A DNA stretch of 64,000 nt from Gnetum montanum. Taxonomy: Eukaryota > Streptophyta > Gnetopsida > Gnetales > Gnetaceae. Below, piece after piece: positions 1 to 10,829 of the stretch (its first letter is position 1; each line of letters begins with the position of its first letter). The position numbers and the translations under genes are program-made. The stretch lies in NCBI GenBank assembly GCA_015680685.1, contig MNCI01009594.1:1112-65111 (forward strand), given 5' to 3'. The notes beneath the pieces are model-generated. The model saw nothing but the letters and a program-made list of their open reading frames with translations, was not told the origin of the DNA and did not search any database.

Positions 1-748
1 GCAATCTAAAAATCCCAAAATTACTTGCCAAGGATGATACTATCTAAACCACTAGCTAAGAAATTTAAACAAAACAAAAAATGAAATGCATAACTCACAG
101 GACCATGACAAAGAGGCTGAAATCTTTATTCTAGCAAGCCATCTTGCAAACAATCTTCTTTACAAATCTTCTTTGATGCCAAGTGTGAGAAGTGATGATG
201 ATATCTCCTAATGTCCCAATATTCCTCCTCTCCCTTCCTCCTTGACCCCTGAAGCCTTTTTATACGGTTCCAAGGTAGGTAGGGAAGTTACATATTCAAA
301 AATATTTCACGTAACTTCTCTCCCAAGTAACTTGGTCAACCAATTAGGAGATTACTTGGCCAACAAGTTAGGAGGTTACTTGCACAACAAGTTAAGTAAG
401 TTACAACAATTTTGGGTGGTTTCAACCACCAAAGAGATAAAAAGGTTATAATTTAGTTATAAATGAATAAAAGGGATAATAGCCATGTTACAAAAATATC
501 CCATAATTGTCCATTTAATTAGGAGGGAGTTATATAGTTAGGAATATTACCTTTGTAAGTAATTTTTTTACATAAATCTAAAATCCCTAATCTAATATAA
601 TTTTGGGAAATTACTTGTTAGTCTTGCTTAGCAAAATATTTGGCTAAATTAGATTGGAACTTAATCTAGCCTAATTTAATCTAATTTAATTTAATTATAA
701 ATTCTTAAGTGTCACTATGCTCCAAGATTTTATCATAAAAATCCAATA
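1..748 (-). repeat. Partial 3' LTR of Copia-1 (minus strand), cut by window edge
   Basis: On the minus strand a copia-style polypurine tract (750-762) is followed at once by TATTGGATTTTTATG, which looks like a decayed TGTTGGA LTR start. A minus-strand TATA box, TATAAAAAGGC, lies at 254-264, so U3 is roughly 265-748 and R/U5 runs left out of the window. The segment repeats the words TTACTTG and AACAAGTTA several times (for example 310-400). The other LTR end and the target-site duplication are outside the window, so the LTR call rests on the PPT, the start sequence and the TATA box. Confidence 0.6.
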
Positions 749-749
749 T

Positions 750-762
750 AATCTCCCCCTTA
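750..762 (-). promoter_or_regulatory. Polypurine tract of Copia-1
   Basis: The minus-strand reading is TAAGGGGGAGATT, the classic plant Ty1/copia plus-strand primer, directly before the inferred LTR start at 748. Confidence 0.65.
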
Positions 763-763
763 T

Positions 764-2706
764 TGGTGGTCGTGGTGGTTAATTTTATTTTGCATCCGAT
801 AATTGTGATTAAAATTTGCAATGATCTGAAATACGAGCTCGAAGGCAAAGCCACCGATCTTGCAACTGATTCAAAATATCTTTGGCCAAAAATTGTTACC
901 AACAACTACCTTCACAGCAAAAGACTCTGCCGCCGTGTCAGGAAACGTCGCCGTGTGTTCCGTTTGGATCAGTAACTGTTGTAACCTCTGCTTCTTGAAA
1001 ATGCCTACAAATTTTGATGATATGGTTTGAAAATTTTAGGCTCTACAATTTTGGTCGTCCTTTAGTCACGGCTGCCTGTGCTCAGATCGGCGCGCAAATA
1101 GACAACAACTTCAATGGCAAAGGCCAGATTAGTTCGAGCAGCGGTGCCCGCGGCAGATGCAACGACAGCAGCAATAACAATGGTGGTCGCAGGATGGTTT
1201 TCAGCGCTAGTATTCCTTATCAAGGGTTTCAAGTTTCTGTCTAGTGCTTGGATTTTTGATTTCCGTCTGTTGCCACTTCTTTAGTGTTTAATCGCGTGCG
1301 TGTCCTTGGGAACAGGAATCGACACTCGGTTGGCCTTCTTGTCAATCTTTTTTTTAAGGCTTTATCTAATTCTTTCTCATCCACTTCCTGCAACTTGCGA
1401 ACTTCGGCTTTTTTTTGGCCGTGGCCTCTACGCATTTTATAGCTTCTTCCTCCTTTTTCTTGGTAGTCTTACCCTTTGAGCCCTCGGCATTTCTCCAAAA
1501 TCATTCCTCTTTCTTGCACACCTCTCGATCAAGTTAACGTTTTGGTCTAGCAAAAATTGAAGACTGCGTTAAAACAGTTGCAATTGGGGAATGGATGTTT
1601 TCAGGCCTATAATTTGAGTGCTCTCGCAGCGGCAGAATTTGATACGAACAGCAAGAGCAGCACCCCAAATGGAGGAGGTCTGAACAATCAACAATTTGTA
1701 GCATCAAATTAATAGATGCGACTTTTGATGTTTTATGTGAAGTCTTCATTGCATTCTTTACATCCCTTAAAGTTACAAATTTCTTCCTTCCATGTGCAGG
1801 GCTTTATTGCATAATACGACGGCCAATCCAACCGCACTTGCCTGTTGCTATGACCACCGAATCCGACCCTTTGATAATCCGATTTTCAATAATTTATTAT
1901 CCACAATTTTCAATATTAACACGGAGTATGCTCTTTTGTAGTAAATAATCCCCTCCTTAGTGTTTATTCCAATCTTTATAACTTGAAATTTTAGTTCTAC
2001 TTTCCAAGAAGACTTCAGCATCAAGATTATTTATCATTGGCTTGCTTCCCATCAACTCACAATACTATAACCAGGGATTGTGCTAACTTTGAACAAAATA
2101 TTCCAACTGTTCCATGTAATGGCCAAATTTGCCAACAATACTTTGAAATAGATTGAAATAAGGATGAAATACTTGAAATACATTGAAAATATGATTTTAT
2201 TAATACCATGATATAAAATAAAATTTGAAATAGCTGAACTAAATGATAAATCATAATGAGAGAGAGCAATTTATTCAACATCCAAAAATGGAGCAACAAT
2301 CAACTTGACAGAGACACAATAATAATTACCTCATGAGAAGATGCTTAAGAAGCATTATTAACTATACTCCAAATATTAATGGAGTTCCTCATATTGTAAT
2401 TGAGAAGGTGATTAATAAGAACTCTTTCCTCTACTCTACACAATGGAGGAATTCTTTACATTCTCTTAATATGATTAGAGTTGCAACATAATGGGACACA
2501 TACTTGGAGTGAAAATAAAAAAGTGGAGACTTGGAGGTGGAGGTGCTTAAGAGCATTCTTCACCTCTTGGATGGCTCTTTCCTATTTACTCTCTTAACTT
2601 CTTAACAAAATGTTCTCTTGGATGTCTTCCTTCTTTACATCAAAAAACATAGTCACACACATTCTCATATAGACCTTGGAGGGTGGTTAATTCAACTTTG
2701 GTTAAG
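764..2706. other. Unassigned sequence with a CpG-rich patch (about 830-1880)
   Basis: No retroelement protein domain is readable here. From about 830 to 1340, and again near 1815-1880, CpG is frequent (for example GCCGCCGTG, AACGTCGCCGTG, CGGCGCGC, GTGCCCGCGGC), unlike the CpG-poor transposons around it. On the minus strand about 1290-1500 there are lysine/glutamate-rich reading frames (GKTTKKKEEEAIK near 1440-1475; KIDKKANRVSIPVPKDTHAIKH near 1285-1350, followed by a stop) that join only with frame changes. The patch lies where the 3' internal end of Copia-1 should be, so it may be a captured host-gene fragment or unrelated flanking DNA. From 1900 to 2706 I see only AT-rich sequence. Confidence 0.35.
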
Positions 2707-2711
2707 GTAGG

Positions 2712-3585
2712 TAACGAATTGTGATTCATTAGACCATGATATCGCATATGTGATATCATGTACGCGATATTGGATATGCGATATTGTGGCCTGGTTAGCG
2801 ATATCGTATATGCAATATCACAGTTTATGTGTGAGAATATAATGATACAATGGGATGCATGGGAAAGAAGAAAGTTTTTCAGTAAGTTTCAAGAGTCAGT
2901 TTAGTGTTAGAGTAGAGTCTTTTTGTCAATTTTTCCTCTCAACCCTTTTTCCCTAGTGCATGCCCGTAGTGTGATGATTGTAATTGTACAACACCTTTAT
3001 TCAAGGGTGACATACTTGGACATGCACATGACTAGAAATAAAGATCCAGATTACTTCATCATTATAGCATTTACTTAGTTTAATTATTTAATTGTTATTG
3101 TTATTTATTACTTTTGTAGTTAATATCTCTTCACCCTAAACTCCTTAAACGTGAAATGAGTATGACTTAATCATGAACATTCAAGTGTGACTACTTGGTA
3201 TTCCAGTAGCATACCTAGGCCATGCACATGGCAATCCCAGTAGTAGTCATGCACAAGGTCCAAGATGTTTATGAATGATTAAGGGATGGATGCTCATCAC
3301 ACTTAGGCTAGCTTAGACTCTCTCTCCCTTTTCCTCCTACCTTAATTAAAGTTATTTTCCATTGCCTCTAGGAGTAGCACTAGGTTAGAAACCACATCAT
3401 GCACCTCACTCTGGGCTAAACCGTATGTGACAAAGCAAATACTAGTCCAAGTGCAAAGATAGTGAACTATGATCAACAAGTAACTAGCTAGATACCACAA
3501 CTAGCCCATTTATAGAGTTCAACTAGATCATGCCTGAAACACTCATATTTGTATGGTTGAGTGAAGGGTACCTCATCACTCATCA
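2712..3585 (+). repeat. 5' LTR of element A
   Basis: It begins TAACGAATTGTGATTCATTA (the first G of TG is mutated) and ends ACTCATCA directly before the primer site. It matches the 3' LTR pieces at 22394 and 32091-32845 over its length, including AGTAAGTTTCAAGAGTCAG and the end GTATGGTTGAGTG. An array of GATATC-type palindromic words fills 2738-2821 near the start. The TATA box, intact in the 3' LTR, has decayed to AATATAATG (about 2836-2844). Confidence 0.88.
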
Positions 3586-3586
3586 T

Positions 3587-3604
3587 TAGTGCCATTGCTG
3601 AGGA
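3587..3604 (+). promoter_or_regulatory. tRNA-Asp-type primer binding site of A
   Basis: TAGTGCCATTGCTGAGGA lies 1 bp after the 5' LTR. It differs from the site usual for Athila-type elements, TGGCGCCGTTGCCGGGGA, at four places, all C-to-T or G-to-A. Confidence 0.75.
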
Positions 3605-3718
3605 CGGTGCTACTTATTTAGATCAGTTACATCATACAAGATCATTGTAATAGAATATTTATGATATATCTCTTAGAAAAGAAATTAATTTGAATTAAGT
3701 CACACATAGTTCACAACA

Positions 3719-6290
3719 ATGTGTCTCTCACAAGACTCTGACAATGCAACAACAAGTAAGACAATTCATTGCAGCACCAAAAAATTATATGATGATGAAG
3801 ATAAAGTCTGGAGTACTCAACCTTATGTAGGAGTCCCCTACATTCATGAACATCCCAACAATACTTAGAGACTTTCGTCATCCAACTCTGACACCTCTAG
3901 TAAGGATGAGACATCCCATAGAATGAGGAGGCCCAAAAGGCTTAGGACCTTCTCGATAACTAACATGAACTTATTTGGGGATGATTGGAAGACTTACAAA
4001 AGTCATAACGAGTTTTACAGTTCCCTCTCTTCCTCTACTCCTTCAATGTCAAATTGTTACATGGATGACTATCTTTCAAGGGATCAGCATAGAACTAAAA
4101 ATTGAGCTCACAAGAAAAACTAAAAATGCCAACATGAACAAAGACAACATCATCTCAACTCACAAACTCACAACCTACTTAGTGACGATGAACCCTTGCT
4201 GGCCAGTAAGAGCCTAATGCCTATAAAAGAGGCTATTTGAATATCCTACAGGCTTCACAAAGAAAGCCTTCTACCTAGGATTGATTTAAACAACTTTCCC
4301 AAGTTTGCAGGAGGCTATGATTTAGATCTGCAACAATAGCTACAAGCCTTATATAATGCCTGTGCATGGAACAACATTGATAATGAGTCAAAAAAACTTA
4401 AGCTCTTTTCTGTGACACTCGTTGGCTATTCAATAGTATGGTATATGTCCTTAAGACCAAAATCAATTCAATTTTGGCCAACAATGATGGAGCTCTTCAA
4501 CGAAAGATATCAAACCTATGTGAGAGTATTAGCCTTGAGGAGACAAATACAAGAATGGAAACAAGAGTAACATGAACCCCTGCACATGGCTTTAAAAAGA
4601 TATTATGCACTCTTAAATAATTTCCTAGGCCATGGGTTCTCTGAGAAAAGGATAATGTACCATTTCATAGATGGGCTTTGTAATAAAATAAGGGAGACCC
4701 TAGGAATGTATGCCCGAGGTTAACTATACAAGCTACGAAACCACCAACTCCAAGAGAATATTAAGAAAGTAGTAAAATAAGAAGGAGAAATGGCTAAATG
4801 GAAGAATGTTGAGAAATCCCAAAAGGACCAAAATCTCAACCTAGAGATGGTCCATAGCCATAAAGAGGAAAAATTAACTCAGATCAAGGAGGTGGAACCA
4901 TCTTTGCTAGTACTACAATCATTAGATGAATTTGAGGCAAATATCAATAGGATAATGAAATGGATACATGAAAAATGTGGAGAATATGCCAAAATTATTA
5001 GAGATAGAGTTATGACAATCCAATAAATAGGACAAAACACCTTTTAAAAGTCAAAAAGAAGGGTTGAAGAGAATAAGAACTTAACTGCCAATCATACGTA
5101 TGAGTGTAACACTTTCTTGTACGATCACCCCAAGGGCCAATGCCCAATCTTGTCACATTTACATGAGCATTGGGGAAGAATGTTACATCTAGAGCTCATG
5201 CAAAAATATTGTGTTCAATCATAGTGGCAACAATCCTAGTCATGGGGGAGGCTATCCCAAAACTTGTTACACCCTTCATACCATCCGAACCTAAGTGCTT
5301 ATCAAGTTAAACATTCTATTTCCCCAACTAGGTCAACATCTTCTATCTTGCCACATTATTATTATTGTCCTCAATACTATCAATCCATATCCTCTCCAAT
5401 AGGACCACCACCTCATGTACATTATACATCTCCTAAATTTCAATATTCTCATCCTTCCCCTCCTTCTACATCGACGCCAAGTGTTCCAAAAGGGTTTGCA
5501 CCAGAACATCAACCCAAAAATGTTACTTGTTCTTCTACTATCAATAGTAGTGGGAATCCTCCACAACATCATAAGCATCCCTTCTTTAGACGTGACCATA
5601 GAAAGGGACACCATAGTTTAGAAACCATTGCATCTGGCAACTTAGCACAAGACCAACACTATGGTGCATCTTCCTCTTTGAACCCAACACCTCATGTTAC
5701 CTTATTAGGATCACCAATCAATACTCCAAAAACTATGGGGCCCAATTAATATAGCCACATTGGGAGACATGTTACTTGTTCTTCTACTATCAATAGTAGT
5801 GGGAATCCTCCACAACATCATAGGCATCCCTTCTTTAGACGTGACCATAGAAAGGGACACCATAGTTTAGAAACCATTGCATCTGGCAACTTAGCACAAG
5901 ACCAACACTATGGTGCATCTTCCTCTTTGAACCCAACACCTCATGTTACCTTATTAGGATCACCAATCAATACTCCAACAACCATGGGGCCTAATTAATA
6001 TAGCCACATTGGGAGACATGTTGATCCTTGCATACCATCTTACAATCATGGGCATCATAGTGGGTCAACTTCTTATCATAGGATCACATCTTTTAATCTG
6101 CCCCACTATGCCTACTACAATCAACTGTGTGAACCCTAATTTGGGCATATCCCTACCACCATGTCAAAAGATACCCAATGGTGAGGATATGACCAGACTC
6201 CAATGTTTCCAAAATGCTTGAATCCAAGCCTTCCATTTATTAATTCTAGCCATGCTCAACCGTTTAGCTATGGGAGGTATCCTCCATTCT
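3719..6290 (+). pseudogene. gag: gag of element A (degenerate)
   Basis: The first ATG after the primer site (3719) opens a frame that runs to 4105 with one internal stop. After frame changes, a capsid-like core is readable at about 4270-4760 (FPKFAGGYDLDLQQ, LKLFSVTLVGYSIVWY, FNERYQTYVRVLALRRQIQE, FIDGLCNKIRETLGMYARG). A lysine/glutamate-rich stretch follows (4790-5026), then a proline, serine and histidine-rich tail (5264-5749). The same order of blocks is seen in B and E. Gag builds the particle that packages the element RNA. Several stops are TAG or TGA. A 249-bp in-frame tandem duplication lies in the tail (5521-6018). The frame is cut off downstream by C. Confidence 0.75.
5521..6018 (+). 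repeat. Two-copy 249-bp tandem duplication in gag tail
   Basis: Copy 1 is 5521-5769 and copy 2 is 5770-6018; both begin TGTTACTTGTTCTTCTACTA. They differ at only about five bases. The period is 83 codons, so the frame is kept, although both copies contain the stop in CCCAATTAATATAG or CCTAATTAATATAG. Confidence 0.95.
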
Positions 6291-6669
6291 AACAACACAA
6301 AATTAATAAATGTTTTTTTGTTACTTTAATTTTATAATTTTTTATTTTCCATATTTTCATCTTTTAATTTATTATTTTATTTTTTTATCTTTTTATATAT
6401 AATCTCATCTATGAATAAAACACTCATGTGACTCATTAGTTGAGGTGTTGTTTTATGCTATCAAGTCTTAGGTGACTAATTATTTGAACAGCAAGCCCAC
6501 AACATCTATCCATCCATTCTATTAATAAGAGGTTTTAAACTAGGTACAATGATATTCCTAATCATTAAAACTTAAAGTAACCTTGTGTTTATTATACCCA
6601 ATGCAAAGAAGGATGGACCAAGAAGGAATGGCTAGGATGTGACATCAAGGGGATTTCTAGATTCTTTTT
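6291..6669. other. Non-coding internal sequence of A left of C
   Basis: This stretch is AT-rich (TTTTATTT runs near 6310-6400) with no readable domain. It ends at the GGTGA target site where C inserted and continues at 17855. Confidence 0.6.
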
Positions 6670-6674
6670 GGTGA

Positions 6675-7450
6675 TGAAACACCATAAAATTTTAGGACTC
6701 TCATGTTTGAGTAGAGTCTTGAAAGTTAGGTAAGGATTTTCACAAGTGCAGCATCATGATAGTTCATAGTAAGGGTCCAATCCAACAAGTTTTCTAGTTC
6801 CACGACAGGCAAGCTTGCCGAACTCACCAACTTGCCCAAATGGATAGTTGGCCTAACTAACAGTCTACCTAGAGACCATGCCTGGAGTTGTCGATAGTGT
6901 TCAGGATGGAAAAAATAGTTTAGAAATTTTTCTAGTAGAGAAGTCTGCTATGCTATGTAGCTTAGCAAGCCTTCAAAAAATCAATCAAGCATCCAAATAC
7001 AAGTTTTGTCAAGATGTTCGTGTAAGGAAAAGTTAGAATTTAGTCAACACAAGGTGCTACGCTATGCTACGCTACATAGCATAGCATAGCATAGCAATGG
7101 AAAAACATGTAAAGCCTCCTCTGCTAAGCTGTTGCAGCAAAAGGATTGCATCTAACAACATGTTAGCTTCAAAAGCTACCCTTTCTCAGCTAGCCCTTGA
7201 ACCACAAGCAAAGTTTTCTTGTGAATCCCTGAAACTTTGATAGAAATACATATTACATTAGCTGCTATGCTATGCTACACTATGTAGTGTAGCATAGCAT
7301 AGCAAAGATGCAAATCAATAAAGTGCTCGAAATATTAACCCAACGTGTGCCAAGGCCTCCAACAAATGATGTTATCTCCATCACAAGTTTCCTATTGAAA
7401 CCAGTGGCTACGTTATGCTACGCTACAGAGCATAGCATAGTGTAGCAAGT
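6675..7450 (+). repeat. 5' LTR of C (truncated, U3 only)
   Basis: It starts TGAAACACCATAAAATTTTAGG and aligns to the first part of the 3' LTR at 16098. Homology stops near 7450, within the last palindrome cluster, so the TATA box and R/U5 present in the 3' LTR are missing. Palindromic words built on GCTATGCTACGCTACATAGCATAGC occur at about 6950-6970, 7055-7096, 7261-7303 and 7405-7446. Confidence 0.82.
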
Positions 7451-7461
7451 AGCATGTTACC

Positions 7462-10215
7462 TGATCTCTAGTCATCATTGAAAATGATTTTCCAATAGCT
7501 TCTTGGGGATCCTGGGATCGGGTGGTATGAAAGACTCGGAAAATCCACAGTTTGAAGATCTTGTTACAATTTTGTAGTACCTAGACTACATTCTCATGGA
7601 CTACCAAGAATTCTACGAAGCACCATAAGCAAGCTACAAAGAAGGCATGATGCATGTTGAAATGGGATTCAAGATTCTTACAAAGCTTGACCATTTTAGC
7701 CTACAAACCTTTGCAAAGATTCTTGGCTCAATTGTTATGGGCCCTCTCTTCCATCACTTCTCTCATTATCCAAGCTTTCTCAATCCCAATGATTTTTCCT
7801 TGGGAGAGTAGCTTGGGGAAAGCATGGGCACGAAAGATGGGGTAAACCTTTTAGGCCACTTTTAGCTTGACCTTTTCAATATGGATCCTCTTTCGGTCCT
7901 TTGCCACCCCTAGCCATTCCTCAATGTCCCCCTAATGGTTTGCCTTCTTTTTGATCTTTTCTCCCAAGGGGAGGCCATTATAAGGGATACCAAAGAGACT
8001 TGAAAATAGTTGGTCATTAATCTTAAGCACCACTAACACACTATGGACACGTGTGTGGAAGTGGTCTGTACTTTTAGAAAAGGAGTTGGCTAGGGAAAGC
8101 ATTTCGATAGTAAGGACACTTGGGTTGATGGCCTAGAACAACTCCATAAACCCAGCATCCCAAAGGTTGTTGATGAGCGAGTCTAGGGCCTCATTGCATA
8201 GCTAGCGTTGGATCTCTTCCACCTCCCCATAGTTGAAATAGATGTTGGCTTCATTATGCCCAGAGGTAATCAAGGTGACCTCCTGGGATTTCTTCACCCC
8301 TGTAGCAGTTTGCAAAAAGAAAAGAAAAAGAGTGAAACAAAAAAAATAAAAAAAAGGGTAGAATAAAAATGAAACAACACTCAAACATGAAAACATAAAT
8401 TCACTGTCTAGCATACCAAGCTTAAATGGTGATGAAAATGGTGGGAAATCCACCAACACATCTTCAATGGTCATCAACCTAAGGGATGCCCAATCCCTAT
8501 CCAACCAACCAGCCTCCTTACACTTCTTGTCAAACTGGGAGTACCAACTTGGAGAGGTTTTGTAGTCACCGCCGCATTGGCCTATCATGCTAGCGTGCAC
8601 ATTCCCAGTGGAGGAAAACTCCCGTAGGGCCATCTGTGCCAAAGCTAAGGCATCAGTATCACCGCAAAGGCCACTCTTGTTGATATAAAACCTGGTAAGA
8701 CAAGAAGAAAATAGCACATGCACTATTAACATTGTTGTCTAGTATAGAATGCATTGCATAACGTGATAGAATACATTTATAGAACTCACTTGTTGGCAGA
8801 ATAAATGGTTCTTGGTGGGTTCTAAAAATAGGTGCCCATGTGATGGGCAATGAATAACGTGTTGTACAAGTGATTGCAGTTATACTCAGGAATTTTCCAA
8901 ATCCAACTCAAATGCCTCAAGATTTTTGGACATTGATCAGACCCTTTTGCTTGGTTGCCCCTGATTTCCCCATCAGTCAAAAATTTCAGAATGCCTCTGT
9001 TAGGCCCGAGCAACAACATTTCTATGATTGTGATTGTTGTCTATGATGACAAGTGTGACCAAAAAATCACACTAAAGTGTTGGAGGAGGAACTGTAGGAA
9101 GTCCCATGTGCCCTCTTGGAACTAGACCACGTGCCGCTCCACACGTGCATGGGGAGGAGGCACATTAGCCACTAGTTCACTTAGGTAGCACAAGATCCCT
9201 ACAATTTCCAGGATAATCAAAATGGGTTTTAACATCACCCTTCACAACAGAATGACAAACATTAGCATTATGTTCAAGTGGATTTCACATGTAGCGTAGC
9301 ATCATTCTCCATTTGCAAATAGTGTGGCATAACCCTTTCTTTGCGTGTAGCATAGTATAAGCCCCTGGTCATAATTTTTTTTAAAAAAGAACAAAGTTAA
9401 ATATTACTAACAAAATACACTTGTGGCATAGCATGACTATCAGGTGTCACACAGCGTAGCAATACTGGCTATGCCTTATAGTAACTGTTACACGACGCAC
9501 ATAACATACGTACTAATGAAACAGGCATAACAATATGATAGGTTTGTAGCCAAGGTAGATTCACCAACATAACCACATGATCAATAGCATAGCAACAAGA
9601 TATTACCGATGCATTGGTCTAAAGATCTTACAACACATCGACCTAGCGTAACAAACAAAAAATTATTAAATATGAATTTCAAATAGGAAATAATTTAATA
9701 TGCTACTACCATTTCAACCAATCTTCTACCATACAAAATGATTCATGCTATACTACGTTAAACACATGTTACGTTGTCAAATCTCATGCATGGACAAACC
9801 CTCCTAAGGGCCATACGCTACACTATTCACATGATAGGTTGTCAAGATCACCTAAACCTCTATGACGAGATAGCCACAACAATGGCAGTCTGGGAAGTAT
9901 TGTATGCAACCTTACCGTATCATCCATACACCTGTCATGGCCAAATTGGCAATAGCAGCAGTGTAACAACTAGAATGGAAATCACAATGGTGAAAAAATA
10001 TGTAGATTTCATTACGAAAAAAATGAAAAAACAAAAAAAAAGAGATGAGACAACAACAACAACTTAGAAAACAAAGATAGCATAGCAACCTACCGGGTTG
10101 ACAAAGTCTCCTCTTGTACTACGACATGCTCCTATAACAAACGTCCTAGGATGTCTTTTACCTCGTCCACCTTGGCGATCGCTTCGTTTTTATGTTTTCA
10201 TTTAGGTGCCATCAT
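7462..10215 (-). pseudogene. Antisense gene of C, exons 1-4 (spliced, minus strand)
   Basis: Not a named family that I can confirm; tandemly readable exons match the antisense gene of D. Exon 1 runs 10215-10094 (MMAPK start, IAKVDEVKDILG), donor GTAGG. Exon 2 runs 9239-8790 (GILKFLTDGEI, LSWIWKI, YNTLFIAHHMGTYF), donor GTGAG. Exon 3 runs 8691-8417 (EFSSTGNVHASMIGQCGGDY, AGWLDRDW), acceptor CAG, donor GTATG. Exon 4 runs from 8299 to about 7462 (MLSLANSFSK, LFSSLFGIPYNGLP). Exon 2 is exactly 450 bp, as in D. Stops include TAG in exons 1 and 2. A TATA box lies 132 bp upstream of the ATG. Later exons are not found next to these. Antisense extra ORFs are known in Tat-lineage elements; their function is unknown. 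Confidence 0.7.
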
Positions 10216-10346
10216 CTCAATTTCAAATCCACTATTAATTGCTACAATATATCACCTTGCTCATTATCAGCACAACCGCTCTACGCTCTAGTTGTGGGCT
10301 CTACACTCTTATAATGAAAATGACGAGTTTACGAGGGGTAAACCCC

Positions 10347-10354
10347 TATTTATA
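10347..10354 (-). promoter_or_regulatory. TATA box upstream of the antisense gene in C
   Basis: The minus strand reads GGCTATAAATAGGGG, a strong plant TATA box, 132 bp before the exon 1 ATG at 10215. The sequence here is not part of an LTR. Confidence 0.55.
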
Positions 10355-10489
10355 GCCAACACACTGAAAAGAACTTGCCATTTTTGCACCTTGATTAATG
10401 TGGGATGCTCTAGATAGCGTAGCATTCCCAATCATTGTTTGCATCGTACAAGGTGGGCTTAATCAAAAATTTTATACCACCTCAAACTA

Positions 10490-10720
10490 GCAACTTACTT
10501 TTGCAAGAATAACCTGTTAGCGGTCTGCAAAGATCTTAAACTAATAGTTTTGACTTACAAACCTAACTCGTTAATGGTTTGCAAAGACCTTAAACTAACA
10601 GTTACGACTCATAATTCAACCAAGTTAGTCGTCCGCAAAGACCTTAGACTAGCAGTTTTAAACTACAACTCTGCATCCAGGTAGTCCGCTATGACCTTAA
10701 ACTAGCAACTTGCGAACTTT
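10490..10720 (+). repeat. First TAAACTAGC-type minisatellite of C
   Basis: Diverged units resembling GCAAAGACCTTAAACTAGCAGTT recur about every 55-60 bp (near 10530, 10580, 10640 and 10695). They lie between the antisense promoter and pol and are related to the array at 14335-14735. Confidence 0.65.
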
Positions 10721-10829
10721 GTATCATAGTTGATGATTATTTCAACCATTTCATATCTCATTATTTCTTTTCAAATGTTTACTATGCACTATTGCTACAA
10801 ACAGGCATCACTTGACCTGGCTTTTATAT

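Noticed and set aside
1819-1856. Weak likeness to both M13 sequencing primers (ACGACGGCCA and CTATGACC within 40 bp), suggesting vector
   Set aside because: Only 8-10 bases match on each side and neither full primer nor polylinker is present; coincidence is the simpler reading.
5333-5614. Arginine- and tryptophan-rich minus-strand ORF
   Set aside because: It is the complement of the proline/histidine-rich gag tail, which has homologues in B and E.
7055-7446. CRISPR-like array of palindromic repeats
   Set aside because: The units differ in length and sequence, have no regular spacers and lie in a plant LTR; the clusters are U3 words, not a CRISPR array.
8202-8732. A 176-codon minus-strand ORF as a single membrane protein
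   Set aside because: It spans exon 3, intron 3 and part of exon 4 of the antisense gene; the hydrophobic stretch is the pyrimidine-rich intron end, and conserved splice sites exist at both borders.
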